From positions 1 through 61,588 of the forward strand of contig NZ_JBHSTQ010000013.1 in the NCBI RefSeq assembly GCF_042660205.1: a DNA stretch of 61,588 nt. Direction: 5' to 3'. The notes below the pieces were generated by a model. It worked only from the letters and a program-made list of their open reading frames with translations. It searched no databases and had not been told where the DNA came from. Made by a program: the position numbers and the translations under genes. Source of the stretch: Sporolactobacillus kofuensis. Its GTDB lineage: Bacteria > Bacillota > Bacilli > Bacillales > Sporolactobacillaceae. Numbering within the stretch: the first letter of the stretch is position 1; every line of letters begins with the position of its first letter. Positions 27,793 through 37,063 of the stretch are shown piece by piece.

Positions 27793-28263
27793 ATGCCTAG
27801 AAAAGGCCCTGTCGAAAGACGCGATGTACTGCCTGATCCGCTTTATAATTCCAAACTGGTCACTCGACTGATCAACCGGATTATGGAAGATGGAAAAAAG
27901 GGAAAGGCACAAACCATTCTCTATCAGGCATTTGATCTGATCAAAGAACGTACAAATCAGGAACCGATGGAAGTTTTTGAACAGGCACTTAAGAACGTTA
28001 TGCCTGTACTCGAAGTAAAGGCACGCCGTGTTGGTGGATCTAACTACCAAGTGCCGGTTGAAGTTCGTCCGGAACGTCGGACAACGCTAGGACTTCGCTA
28101 CTTAGTTAATTATTCAAGACTTCGTGGAGAAAAGACGATGGTTGAACGATTGGCTAATGAAATTATCGACGCATCCAACAATACCGGAGCATCGGTTAAG
28201 AAACGCGAAGATATGCATAAGATGGCTGAAGCCAACAAGGCTTTTGCTCACTATCGCTGGTAA
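27793..28263 (+). CDS. rpsG: Ribosomal protein S7
   Basis: S7 nucleates assembly of the 30S head. The 156 aa begin MPRKGPVERRDVLPDPLYNS and show KARRVGGSNYQVPVEV, family hallmarks. GGGAGGAGG precedes ATG 27793. Confidence 0.96.
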   Translation: MPRKGPVERRDVLPDPLYNSKLVTRLINRIMEDGKKGKAQTILYQAFDLIKERTNQEPMEVFEQALKNVMPVLEVKARRVGGSNYQVPVEVRPERRTTLGLRYLVNYSRLRGEKTMVERLANEIIDASNNTGASVKKREDMHKMAEANKAFAHYRW

Positions 28264-28290
28264 GATTACTAATAGGAAGGAGAGAAAACC

Positions 28291-30369
28291 ATGGCTAGGG
28301 AATTCTCCTTGGAAAAGACGCGCAATATCGGTATCATGGCGCACATTGATGCCGGCAAGACGACAACAACTGAGCGTATTCTCTTCTATTCAGGCCGTAT
28401 CCATAAGATTGGTGAAACCCATGAAGGGGCTTCACAAATGGACTGGATGGACCAGGAAAAGGAACGCGGTATCACCATTACATCCGCGGCAACGACTGCG
28501 CAATGGAAGAACCATCGAATTAACATTATCGATACCCCAGGTCACGTGGACTTCACGGTTGAAGTAGAACGTTCACTTCGTGTACTTGATGGTGCGGTAA
28601 CAGTTCTTGACGCACAATCCGGCGTTGAGCCTCAGACGGAAACCGTTTGGCGCCAAGCGACGACTTATGGCGTACCAAGAATCGTGTTTGTTAACAAGAT
28701 GGATAAGATCGGCGCGAATTTCCTTTATTCTTGCAAGACTCTGCATGAACGCCTTCAAGCCAATGCTCACCCGATTCAGTTGCCAATGGGTGCTGAAGAT
28801 AATTACCAGGGTGAAATTGACTTGGTCAACATGCAAGCTTATGTCTATGAAGATGATCAGGGTTCCATTGTAGATGCGGAAGAGATTCCTGCTGAATACA
28901 AGGAACAAGCCGAAGAATACCATGAAAAACTCATTGAAGCCGTTGCGGACGTTGATGATGAACTCATGGAAAAATACCTCAATGGTGAAGAAATTTCTGT
29001 AGAAGAATTGAAAGCAGCAATTCGTAAAGCGACTTGTGCTGTTAAATTCTATCCGGTACTTTGCGGTACGGCCTTTAAGAATAAAGGTGTACAACACGTA
29101 TTGGATGCCTGCATTGATTATCTTCCTTCACCACTTGATGTCCCTGCAATTAAAGGTACGCTGCCGGATACAGGCGAAGAAGCATTGCGCCCAGCTGACG
29201 ACAGTGCACCATTTGCAGCATTAGCATTTAAAGTTATGACAGACCCATTTGTTGGTAAGCTGACATTCTTCCGGGTATACTCAGGAACAATCGAAGCAGG
29301 TTCTTATGTACAGAACTCAACAAAGGATACACGTGAACGTATGGGACGTATTCTTCAGATGCACGCCAACCACCGTAGCGAAATCAAAAAGGTTTACTCC
29401 GGTGACATTGCGGCAGCTGTTGGTTTGAAGAATACAACAACCGGAGATACACTTTGCGATGAGGATCACCTCATTGTTCTTGAATCAATGGAATTCCCTG
29501 ATCCGGTTATCCACGTTGCCATTGAACCAAAATCGAAAGCTGATCAGGATAAGATGGGTATTGCGCTTGCAAAACTGGCTGAAGAAGATCCAACCTTCAA
29601 AACGCATACAGATGAAGAAACAGGCCAAACCATTATCGGTGGTATGGGTGAACTTCACCTTGACATTATCGTTGACCGTATGCGCCGCGAGTTCAAAGTT
29701 GAAGCCAATGTAGGTAACCCACAGGTTGCTTACCGTGAAACGCTAACTAAGGCTGGCAGAGCTGAAGGTAAATTTATTCGTCAGTCCGGTGGTCGTGGAC
29801 AATACGGTCACGTTTGGATTGAATTTGAACCTCAAAAAGAAGGCGAAGGATTCACATTCGAAAACAAGATCGTCGGTGGTGTTGTTCCTCGTGAATACAT
29901 CCCAGCGGTTGAAGCAGGCTTGAAAGATGCATTGCAAAACGGTCTACTTGCCGGCTATCCGTTAATCGATGTGAAAGCTAGCCTTGTTGATGGATCCTAT
30001 CATGATGTCGATTCCAGTGAAATGGCGTTCAAGATCGCTGCTTCAATGGCGCTGAAATCAGCGAAGAATGTCTGTGCTCCAGTTATTCTTGAACCGATCA
30101 TGAAAGTAGAAGTCAGCATGCCTGAAGAATATTTGGGAGATATTATGGGTGATATTACAAGCCGTCGTGGACGTGTAGATGGTATGGAAGCACGTCAAGG
30201 CGTTCAAGTAGTTAGCGCTCATGTTCCACTGGCTGAAATGTTTGGCTATGCAACGAATCTTCGTTCAGCTACTCAGGGTCGCGGAACCTTCACGATGCAA
30301 TTTGATCACTATGAAGAAGTACCGAAGAGTGTCAGTGAAGAAATTATCAAAAAGGCAACCGGCGAATAA
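28291..30369 (+). CDS. fusA: Elongation factor G
   Basis: EF-G drives translocation. The 692 aa have the G domain (AHIDAGKTTTTERILFYSG, DTPGHVDFTVEVERSL, NKMDKIGANF), domain II, and domains III-V ending with ATQGRGTFTMQFDHYEEVP. Length is standard. GGAAGGAGAG precedes ATG 28291. Confidence 0.97.
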   Translation: MAREFSLEKTRNIGIMAHIDAGKTTTTERILFYSGRIHKIGETHEGASQMDWMDQEKERGITITSAATTAQWKNHRINIIDTPGHVDFTVEVERSLRVLDGAVTVLDAQSGVEPQTETVWRQATTYGVPRIVFVNKMDKIGANFLYSCKTLHERLQANAHPIQLPMGAEDNYQGEIDLVNMQAYVYEDDQGSIVDAEEIPAEYKEQAEEYHEKLIEAVADVDDELMEKYLNGEEISVEELKAAIRKATCAVKFYPVLCGTAFKNKGVQHVLDACIDYLPSPLDVPAIKGTLPDTGEEALRPADDSAPFAALAFKVMTDPFVGKLTFFRVYSGTIEAGSYVQNSTKDTRERMGRILQMHANHRSEIKKVYSGDIAAAVGLKNTTTGDTLCDEDHLIVLESMEFPDPVIHVAIEPKSKADQDKMGIALAKLAEEDPTFKTHTDEETGQTIIGGMGELHLDIIVDRMRREFKVEANVGNPQVAYRETLTKAGRAEGKFIRQSGGRGQYGHVWIEFEPQKEGEGFTFENKIVGGVVPREYIPAVEAGLKDALQNGLLAGYPLIDVKASLVDGSYHDVDSSEMAFKIAASMALKSAKNVCAPVILEPIMKVEVSMPEEYLGDIMGDITSRRGRVDGMEARQGVQVVSAHVPLAEMFGYATNLRSATQGRGTFTMQFDHYEEVPKSVSEEIIKKATGE

Positions 30370-30390
30370 TTATTCGAATGGTTTGTCTGC

Positions 30391-30419
30391 CTGACAAATT
30401 CATTGTCACACTATATATT
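30391..30419 (+). promoter_or_regulatory. Probable promoter before tuf
   Basis: CTGACA and TATATT with 17-bp spacing lie in the fusA-tuf gap. The gene could also be read from upstream. Confidence 0.5.
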
Positions 30420-30514
30420 TTATTGTAAGCTAGGGGAGATGGCATAAGCTTGCCAACTTTCTTACTGCATATAAATTAAACTTTCTATTGAATTAAAGGA
30501 GGATAATACAATCC

Positions 30515-31702
30515 ATGGCTAAAGAACATTATGAACGTACAAAACCGCATGTTAACATCGGTACAATTGGTCACGTCGACCACGGTAAAACAACACTGAC
30601 GGCTGCTATTACAACCGTATTGGCAAAATCAGGTAAAGCACAAGCGCGCGCTTATGATTCTATCGATGGTGCACCAGAAGAACGTGAACGTGGTATCACG
30701 ATTTCAACTGCACACGTTGAATATGAAACTGACAAACGTCACTATGCACACGTTGACTGCCCAGGACACGCTGACTATGTAAAGAACATGATCACAGGTG
30801 CTGCTCAGATGGACGGCGCTATCCTCGTTGTATCTGCTGTTGACGGCCCAATGCCACAAACTCGTGAACATATCCTTCTTGCTAACCAAGTAGGTGTGCC
30901 TGCGATCGTTGTCTTCTTGAACAAAACAGACCAAGTTGACGATCCAGAACTTCTTGAACTCGTTGAAATGGAAGTTCGTGACCTTCTTAGCGAATACGAC
31001 TACCCAGGCGACGATGTTCCTGTAATCAAGGGTTCTGCTTTGAAAGCATTGCAAGGCGATCCTGAAGAAGAAAAACACATTCTCGAATTGATGGATGCAG
31101 TTGACGAATACATCCCAACTCCAGTTCGTGAAAACGACAAGCCATTCATGATGCCTGTCGAAGACGTATTCTCGATCACAGGTCGTGGTACTGTTGCTAC
31201 TGGCCGTGTTGAACGTGGCCAAGTTAAGATCGGCGACGAAGTTGAAATTCTTGGTTTGACAGATGCTCCTAAGAAATCCACTGTAACGGGCGTTGAAATG
31301 TTCCGTAAAACTTTGGACTTTGCAGAAGCCGGCGACAACATCGGCGCATTGCTCCGTGGTGTTGACCGTGAAGGCGTTGAACGTGGCCAGGTTTTGATTA
31401 AACCAGGTACCGTAACTGCCCACAAGAAATTCAAAGCTCAAGTTTACGTTTTGAAAAAAGAAGAAGGTGGACGTCATACTCCATTCTTCACTAACTACCG
31501 CCCACAGTTCTACTTCAGAACAACTGACGTTACTGGCACCATTACTCTTCCAGAAGGAACTGAAATGGTAATGCCTGGTGACAACGTTGAAATGGACGTT
31601 GATCTGCTTGCACCGATCGCTATCGAACAGGGAACAAAATTCTCTATTCGTGAAGGTGGACGTACAGTAGGCGCTGGTTCCGTATCTGAAATCGTTGAAT
31701 AA
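30515..31702 (+). CDS. tuf: Elongation factor Tu
   Basis: EF-Tu delivers aminoacyl-tRNA. The 395 aa show GHVDHGKTTLTAAI (near 19), DCPGHADYVKNMITGAAQMD and NKTDQVDDPELLEL, then beta-barrel domains II and III. Codon choice is strongly biased as expected for a highly expressed gene. AAAGGAGG precedes ATG 30515. Confidence 0.97.
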   Translation: MAKEHYERTKPHVNIGTIGHVDHGKTTLTAAITTVLAKSGKAQARAYDSIDGAPEERERGITISTAHVEYETDKRHYAHVDCPGHADYVKNMITGAAQMDGAILVVSAVDGPMPQTREHILLANQVGVPAIVVFLNKTDQVDDPELLELVEMEVRDLLSEYDYPGDDVPVIKGSALKALQGDPEEEKHILELMDAVDEYIPTPVRENDKPFMMPVEDVFSITGRGTVATGRVERGQVKIGDEVEILGLTDAPKKSTVTGVEMFRKTLDFAEAGDNIGALLRGVDREGVERGQVLIKPGTVTAHKKFKAQVYVLKKEEGGRHTPFFTNYRPQFYFRTTDVTGTITLPEGTEMVMPGDNVEMDVDLLAPIAIEQGTKFSIREGGRTVGAGSVSEIVE

Positions 31703-31712
31703 TTAGTCAATG

Positions 31713-31743
31713 AAAAGAGCTCTCTTCGGAGAGCTCTTTTTTT
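31713..31743 (+). terminator. Terminator after tuf
   Basis: A perfect 12-bp stem AAAAGAGCTCTC/GAGAGCTCTTTT with a TTCG loop and T run ends the str operon. Confidence 0.95.
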
Positions 31744-31770
31744 ATGGCTATTATAAATTCTATTTTTCAT

Positions 31771-31799
31771 TTGATCTTTTATGAAAAACTCTTTATAAT
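31771..31799 (+). promoter_or_regulatory. S10 operon promoter P1
   Basis: TTGATC and TATAAT are separated by 17 bp. Confidence 0.8.
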
Positions 31800-31831
31800 G
31801 TAACAGTCACTGAAAAAAGTGGTGGTTCGCC

Positions 31832-31860
31832 TTGCTTTGTACCTAGATTTTAGGTATAAT
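31832..31860 (+). promoter_or_regulatory. S10 operon promoter P2
   Basis: TTGCTT and TATAAT are separated by 17 bp, 61 bp downstream of P1, so two tandem promoters drive the ribosomal superoperon. Confidence 0.8.
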
Positions 31861-31867
31861 GGTGTAG

Positions 31868-31980
31868 TTGGTTTTTTGGCAATGATGCGGAAGGTTGCAG
31901 ATACACCCGGCTCCTTTGCCAAGGCGGGCTATCTGGAAATTTTCGTGGAGCAAGTCTATTTTTGAAAAATGGACGAAAAA
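31868..31980 (+). promoter_or_regulatory. Structured leader of the S10 operon
   Basis: Two pairings compete in the leader. CAGATA-CCCG (31898-31909) pairs with CGGG-TATCTG (31925-31935). TTGGCAA (31876-31882) pairs with TTGCCAA (31916-31922), which lies in the loop of the first hairpin. This may be a pseudoknot or a switch. I recall similar sequence before S10 in Bacillus but have not aligned it. Confidence 0.5.
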
Positions 31981-31995
31981 AGGAGGGAATACAAC

Positions 31996-32304
31996 ATGGC
32001 AAAGCAAAAGATTCGCATTCGTTTAAAGGCATATGATCACCGTATTTTGGATCAATCCGCTGAAAAGATTGTGGAAACGGCAAAGCGCTCAGGTGCAAAG
32101 GTTTCAGGGCCGATTCCACTTCCTACAGAAAAATCGATTTATACGATTTTGCGTGCGGTACACAAATACAAAGATTCACGTGAACAATTCGAAATGCGTA
32201 CGCACAAACGCTTAGTTGATATTGTTGAGCCTACACCTCAAACGGTCGATTCACTCATGAGATTGGATCTTCCTTCAGGTGTCGACATTGAAATCAAATT
32301 ATAA
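31996..32304 (+). CDS. rpsJ: Ribosomal protein S10
   Basis: S10 (also NusE, partner of NusB in antitermination) opens the S10 operon. The 102 aa begin MAKQKIRIRLKAYDHRILDQ and carry SGPIPLPTEKSIYTILR. ATG 31996 follows AGGAGGGAA at the right distance; an in-frame ATG at 31969 lies before it. Confidence 0.96.
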   Translation: MAKQKIRIRLKAYDHRILDQSAEKIVETAKRSGAKVSGPIPLPTEKSIYTILRAVHKYKDSREQFEMRTHKRLVDIVEPTPQTVDSLMRLDLPSGVDIEIKL

Positions 32305-32334
32305 TTTATTTAGAGCAAATAGGAGGTGTTACGG

Positions 32335-32973
32335 ATGAGTAAAGGAATCTTAGGCAAGAAGATCGGCATGACTCAGATTTTTGCTGAAAACGGTGATGTG
32401 ATTCCTGTTACGGTTGTCGATGTATCCGACAATGTCGTTCTTCAAAAGAAGACGGTTGAGACGGATGGATACGAAGCTGTACAGATCGGTTTTGATAATG
32501 CAAAAGCTTCTCGAATTACCAAACCGGCAAAGGGACACGCTGAAAAAGCAAAAGCCGAACCTAAGCGCTTCATTAAAGAACTCCGTAATGTAAATTTAGA
32601 TGACTATGAATTGGGTAAAGAAGTAACTGCTGATACTTTTAAAGCTGGAGACGTTGTTGACGTTACCGGTACTTCAAAAGGTAAAGGATACCAAGGCCCA
32701 ATTAAGAGAAACAATCAATCTCGCGGACCGATGACGCACGGTTCTCGTTACCACCGTCGTCCTGGTTCCATGGGTGTTATTGATCCAGCACATACTTTTA
32801 AAGGTAAAAAGCTGGCAGGACGCATGGGCGGAGAAACGGTTACGGTTGAAAATCTCGTCATTGCTAAAGTTGATCCGGAACGTAAATTGATTCTCGTTAG
32901 AGGCAATGTCCCGGGCGCTAAGAAGAGCTATATTGTTATCAAATCTGCACTCAAAGCAAAAGAAGCTAAATAA
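32335..32973 (+). CDS. rplC: Ribosomal protein L3
   Basis: L3 reaches into the peptidyl-transferase centre. The 212 aa start MSKGILGKKIGMTQIFAENG and contain GTSKGKGYQGPIKRNNQSRG and HRRPGSMGVIDPAHTFKGKK. ATG 32335 follows AGGAGGTG. Confidence 0.96.
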   Translation: MSKGILGKKIGMTQIFAENGDVIPVTVVDVSDNVVLQKKTVETDGYEAVQIGFDNAKASRITKPAKGHAEKAKAEPKRFIKELRNVNLDDYELGKEVTADTFKAGDVVDVTGTSKGKGYQGPIKRNNQSRGPMTHGSRYHRRPGSMGVIDPAHTFKGKKLAGRMGGETVTVENLVIAKVDPERKLILVRGNVPGAKKSYIVIKSALKAKEAK

Positions 32974-32990
32974 GAAGGGAGGATGCTTCC

Positions 32991-33614
32991 ATGCCAAAAT
33001 TAACTGTATTTGATCAAAAAGGCGCTGAAGTTGGAGCTGTTGAACTGGCTGACGCTGTATTCGGCATTGAACCTAACGAACATGTTGTCTACCAAGCGGT
33101 TGTTATGCAACAGGCTTCTCTTCGCCAAGGAACACATGCTGTAAAAAATCGTTCTGCTGTACGTGGCGGTGGCCGCAAACCGTGGAAACAAAAAGGAACA
33201 GGCCGTGCACGTCAAGGTTCTATCCGTTCACCACAGTGGGTTGGCGGTGGTACCGTATTCGGACCTACTCCACGCAGCTATGCTTATAAACTGCCTAAGA
33301 AAGTACGTAGACTTGCAATTAAATCTGTACTTTCAGGCAAAGCCGGAGATAATGATCTGATTGTATTGGACACATTGAAGATCGAAGCTCCGAAAACAAA
33401 AGAAATTGTCGCTTTACTGAATAACCTGTCTGTGTCAGACAAGGCACTGATTGTCACAAATAATGTTGACCAAACAGCTGTATTGTCATCCCGCAACATC
33501 CCTGGCGTGAAGGTGCTTGCTGCGAACGAAGTCAATGTACTTGACGTTGTTGCACATAACAAACTGATCGTCACCAAAGAAGCTGCGGCAAAGCTTGAGG
33601 AGGTGCTTGGATAA
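32991..33614 (+). CDS. rplD: Ribosomal protein L4
   Basis: L4 lines the exit tunnel; in E. coli it represses the S10 operon, in Bacillus this is not the rule. The 207 aa show RGGGRKPWKQKGTGRARQGS and GPTPRSYAYKLPKKVRRLAI. Its stop overlaps the start of rplW. Confidence 0.96.
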   Translation: MPKLTVFDQKGAEVGAVELADAVFGIEPNEHVVYQAVVMQQASLRQGTHAVKNRSAVRGGGRKPWKQKGTGRARQGSIRSPQWVGGGTVFGPTPRSYAYKLPKKVRRLAIKSVLSGKAGDNDLIVLDTLKIEAPKTKEIVALLNNLSVSDKALIVTNNVDQTAVLSSRNIPGVKVLAANEVNVLDVVAHNKLIVTKEAAAKLEEVLG

Positions 33615-33904
33615 TGAAAGATCCTCGCGATATTATAAAGCGCCCCGTGCTGACTGAACGTACAACTGATCAGATGGCAGACAAGAAATACACTTTTGAC
33701 GTTGATACGAAGGCAAATAAGTCTGAGATCAAACGTGCGGTAGAAGCCATCTTTGATGTTAAAGTCGTTAAAGTCAATACGTTGAACGTAAAAGGTAAAC
33801 CGAAACGTTACGGCCGCTATTCAGGCTATACAAATAACCGCAAGAAAGCCATTGTTACTTTGACGCCGGAAAGTAAAGAACTTAACTTTTACGAAGGCGA
33901 ATAA
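33614..33904 (+). CDS. rplW: Ribosomal protein L23
   Basis: L23 sits at the tunnel exit and docks SRP and trigger factor. The 96 aa start MKDPRDIIKRPVLTERTTDQ and carry VDTKANKSEIKRAVEAIFDV. Coupled to rplD by a 1-bp overlap. Confidence 0.95.
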   Translation: MKDPRDIIKRPVLTERTTDQMADKKYTFDVDTKANKSEIKRAVEAIFDVKVVKVNTLNVKGKPKRYGRYSGYTNNRKKAIVTLTPESKELNFYEGE

Positions 33905-33932
33905 GGAATATTAAAGAAGGAGGTTACTGATC

Positions 33933-34763
33933 GTGCCACTTAAAAAGTACAAACCGACATCCAACGGTCGTAGAAATATGACATCATTGGATTTCGCGGA
34001 AATCACTACAGATACGCCGGAAAAATCGTTGTTGACGTCGCTCCCGAAAAAGGCCGGCCGAAACAATCAAGGTAAGTTAACGGTTCGCCACCAAGGCGGC
34101 GGCCACAAACGTCAATATCGTGTTATTGACTTCAAACGGAATAAGGATGGCGTACCTGGTCGCATCGCAACGATCGAATACGATCCAAACCGTACGGCAA
34201 ACATCGCACTTGTTCACTATGTGGATGGAGAAAAACGTTATATTCTTGCACCAAAAGGTCTTAAAGTGGGTACAGAAATCATGTCAGGCGTCGACGCCGA
34301 CATCAAAGTCGGAAATGCACTTCCTCTGAAGAACATTCCGGTAGGTACCACGATTCATAACATCGAACTGAAACCAGGAAAAGGCGGACAACTCGTGCGT
34401 TCTGCAGGAACGTCTGCACAGATCCTTGGTAAAGAAGGAAAGTACGTACTGATTCGTCTTGTATCTGGTGAAGTACGTATGATTCTCGAAACTTGCCGTG
34501 CGACAATCGGTCAGGTCGGCAACTTGGAACACGAACTTGTTTCTGTTGGTAAAGCCGGCCGTTCACGTTGGAAAGGCGTTCGCCCGACCGTCCGTGGTTC
34601 TGTAATGAACCCGAATGATCACCCACATGGTGGTGGTGAAGGTAAGGCTCCAGTTGGACGTAAGTCGCCAATGTCTCCATGGGGCAAGCCAACGATGGGT
34701 TACAAGACACGTAGCAAGAAGAATGCTTCTGAACAATTTATCATTAGACACCGCAAGAAATAA
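33933..34763 (+). CDS. rplB: Ribosomal protein L2
   Basis: L2 is essential for subunit joining and peptidyl transfer. The 276 aa start at GTG 33933 (PLKKYKPTSNGRRNMTSLDF) and show the C-terminal GSVMNPNDHPHGGGEGKAP with the conserved His. GAAGGAGG lies upstream. Confidence 0.96.
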   Translation: MPLKKYKPTSNGRRNMTSLDFAEITTDTPEKSLLTSLPKKAGRNNQGKLTVRHQGGGHKRQYRVIDFKRNKDGVPGRIATIEYDPNRTANIALVHYVDGEKRYILAPKGLKVGTEIMSGVDADIKVGNALPLKNIPVGTTIHNIELKPGKGGQLVRSAGTSAQILGKEGKYVLIRLVSGEVRMILETCRATIGQVGNLEHELVSVGKAGRSRWKGVRPTVRGSVMNPNDHPHGGGEGKAPVGRKSPMSPWGKPTMGYKTRSKKNASEQFIIRHRKK

Positions 34764-34800
34764 TCGCGAATAAATAGTTTATTTGGAAGGAGGCCTACAC

Positions 34801-35082
34801 ATGAGCCGAAGCCTGAAGAAAGGCCCTTTTGTCGATGGACACCTGATGACAAAAGTCGTTGCCATGAATGAAAAGGACGAAAAAAGAGTCGTAAAGACTT
34901 GGTCCCGCAGATCGACCATTTTCCCTGAATTTATCGGCCATACCATTGCCGTGTATGACGGACGCAAGCATGTGCCGGTATACGTTACGGAAGACATGGT
35001 AGGACATAAACTTGGAGAATTCGCCCCGACAAGAACTTATCGTGGACACATTTCATCCGATAAGAAAACGAGTGCACGCTAA
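34801..35082 (+). CDS. rpsS: Ribosomal protein S19
   Basis: S19 lies in the 30S head. The 93 aa begin MSRSLKKGPFVDGHLMTKV and contain FIGHTIAVYDGRKHVPVYVT. ATG 34801 follows GGAAGGAGG; the upstream in-frame ATG 34783 precedes that site. Confidence 0.96.
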   Translation: MSRSLKKGPFVDGHLMTKVVAMNEKDEKRVVKTWSRRSTIFPEFIGHTIAVYDGRKHVPVYVTEDMVGHKLGEFAPTRTYRGHISSDKKTSAR

Positions 35083-35099
35083 CGAAAGGAGGAACTATG

Positions 35100-35441
35100 A
35101 TGCAAGCAAAAGCTGTCGCTAAACAAATTCGTATTGCTCCTCGTAAGGCGCGTCTTGTTATTGATCTTATCAGGGGCAAGGACGTCGGTTATGCTATGGC
35201 TGTGTTAAAGAATACACAGAGATCAGCATCACCGATCATTGAAAAGGTTTTGAAATCCGCTATCGCTAATGCGGAACATAATTACGATATGGATGCAGAA
35301 ACATTGTATGTTGAAAAGGCGTTTGTTGATGAAGGAGCTACTTTGAAACGCTTCCGTCCTCGCGCACAAGGTCGCGCAAGCAAGATCAACAAACGGACCA
35401 GCCACATTACAATCGTTGTATCAGAAAAGAAGGAGGGATAA
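35100..35441 (+). CDS. rplV: Ribosomal protein L22
   Basis: L22 lines the exit tunnel. The 113 aa begin MQAKAVAKQIRIAPRKARLV and end with KRTSHITIVVSEKKEG. Two adjacent ATG codons exist (35097, 35100); the second fits the family start and the spacing to AAAGGAGG. Confidence 0.95.
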   Translation: MQAKAVAKQIRIAPRKARLVIDLIRGKDVGYAMAVLKNTQRSASPIIEKVLKSAIANAEHNYDMDAETLYVEKAFVDEGATLKRFRPRAQGRASKINKRTSHITIVVSEKKEG

Positions 35442-35444
35442 CGC

Positions 35445-36104
35445 GTGGGTCAAAAAATTAATCCTATTGGATTTAGAATCGGTGTCATTCGCGATTGGGA
35501 ATCCAAATGGTATGCTGATAAAGAATATGCGGAATATCTTCACGAAGATATCAAAATCCGTCAATATATCGAAAAGAAGCTGAAAGACGCTGCTGTTTCT
35601 GGTATTGAACTGGAACGTGCTGCGAACCGGATTAACGTAACCATTCGGACGGCGAAACCGGGTATGGTCATTGGTAAAGGCGGCTCTGAAGTTGAAAACC
35701 TTCGAAAAGCTCTGAACGATCTTACTGGTAAACGTGTCCACGTTAATATTTTTGAAATTAAGCAAGCTGATCTTGATGCGAAACTCGTTGCTGAAAATAT
35801 TGCTCGCCAGCTTGAAGGCCGTGTCTCTTGGAGACGTGCTCAGAAGCAAACGTTGCAAAGAGCAATGCGTGCAGGTGCCAAAGGTATCAAAACACAATGT
35901 GCCGGACGCCTTGGTGGCGCAGACATGGCGCGTACAGAGGATTACAGTGAAGGAACTGTTCCGCTTCATACTTTGCGTGCCGACATTGACTACGGTACAG
36001 CAGAAGCTGATACCACATATGGCAAGATTGGTGTTAAAGTATGGATTTATCGCGGAGAAGTCCTTCCGACGAAAGGAACGACAAATAAGGAAGGAGGCAA
36101 ATAA
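35445..36104 (+). CDS. rpsC: Ribosomal protein S3
   Basis: S3 is at the mRNA entry site. The 219 aa start at GTG 35445 (GQKINPIGFRIGVIRDWESK), hold the KH domain GMVIGKGGSEVENLRKAL and the LGGADMARTEDYSEGTVPLH signature. Confidence 0.96.
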   Translation: MGQKINPIGFRIGVIRDWESKWYADKEYAEYLHEDIKIRQYIEKKLKDAAVSGIELERAANRINVTIRTAKPGMVIGKGGSEVENLRKALNDLTGKRVHVNIFEIKQADLDAKLVAENIARQLEGRVSWRRAQKQTLQRAMRAGAKGIKTQCAGRLGGADMARTEDYSEGTVPLHTLRADIDYGTAEADTTYGKIGVKVWIYRGEVLPTKGTTNKEGGK

Positions 36105-36106
36105 TT

Positions 36107-36541
36107 ATGTTAATGCCTAAACGTACAAAGTATCGTAGACAACACCGTGGTAGAATGCGTGGCCAAACTAAGGGCGGCGCTTCGGTAACTTTCGGTGAAT
36201 ACGGACTGCAGGCTCTTGAATCCGCATGGATCACGAGCCGTCAGATTGAAGCAGCACGTATTGCAATGACACGTTTTATGAAGCGTGGCGGTAAGGTTTG
36301 GATTAAAATTTTCCCGCAAAAATCATACACAAAGAAACCTCTTGATGTCCGAATGGGTTCCGGTAAAGGTGCTCCAGAAGGATGGGTGGCTGTTGTGAAA
36401 CCCGGCCGTGTGCTTTTTGAAGTCGGTGGCATTAGTGAAGAAGTGGCAAACGAAGCATTAAGACTAGCTAGCCACAAATTGCCTATTAAAACGAAAATCG
36501 TGAAACGCGAAGAAGTGGGTGGTGACGCAAATGAAGGCTGA
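36107..36541 (+). CDS. rplP: Ribosomal protein L16
   Basis: L16 positions the A-site tRNA. The 144 aa begin MLMPKRTKYRRQHRGRMRG and contain RMGSGKGAPEGWVAVVKPGR. It overlaps rpmC by 11 bp. Confidence 0.96.
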   Translation: MLMPKRTKYRRQHRGRMRGQTKGGASVTFGEYGLQALESAWITSRQIEAARIAMTRFMKRGGKVWIKIFPQKSYTKKPLDVRMGSGKGAPEGWVAVVKPGRVLFEVGGISEEVANEALRLASHKLPIKTKIVKREEVGGDANEG

Positions 36542-36734
36542 GGAAATTCGTAATTTGACCACTGCTGAAGTTGAAGAAAACGTCAAGTCTTTGAAGGAAG
36601 AATTATTTAATCTGCGTTTCCAGCTCGCTACCGGACAATTGGAAAATCCGGCCCGCATTCGTGAAGTCCGCAAATCCATTGCTCGCGCAAAAACGATTTT
36701 GCGTGAACGTGAATTGAATGTTCAAAACGGCTGA
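36531..36734 (+). CDS. rpmC: Ribosomal protein L29
   Basis: L29 is a helical hairpin at the tunnel exit. The 67 aa start MKAEEIRNLTTAEVEENVKS and carry LRFQLATGQLENPARIREVR. ATG 36531 lies inside the end of rplP, so translation is coupled. Confidence 0.95.
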   Translation: MKAEEIRNLTTAEVEENVKSLKEELFNLRFQLATGQLENPARIREVRKSIARAKTILRERELNVQNG

Positions 36735-36750
36735 GAAGGAGGTTATCTGA

Positions 36751-37023
36751 ATGGCAGAAGAAACACGCAAGAACGCGCGCAAAGTTCTGGTTGGCCGTGT
36801 TGTCTCAGACAAAATGGATAAGACCATTACTGTACTCGTTGAGACTTATAAGAACCACCGTCTCTATGGAAAGCACGTTAAGTATTCCAAGAGATTCAAA
36901 GCGCATGATGAAAATAATCAAGCAAAAGTCGGCGATATCGTAGAAATCATTGAAACTCGCCCACTTTCTAAAGATAAACGTTTTCGTCTTGTAAAAATCG
37001 TTGAGGAATCCGTTATTATCTGA
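36751..37023 (+). CDS. rpsQ: Ribosomal protein S17
   Basis: S17 is a primary 16S binder. The 90 aa contain VGRVVSDKMDKTITVLVETY and GDIVEIIETRPLSKDKRFRL, family hallmarks. GAGAAGGAGG precedes ATG 36751. Confidence 0.95.
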   Translation: MAEETRKNARKVLVGRVVSDKMDKTITVLVETYKNHRLYGKHVKYSKRFKAHDENNQAKVGDIVEIIETRPLSKDKRFRLVKIVEESVII

Positions 37024-37063
37024 TCGTCGGACATGTCCGTAGATCGAAGGGAGGTTGCACTTT

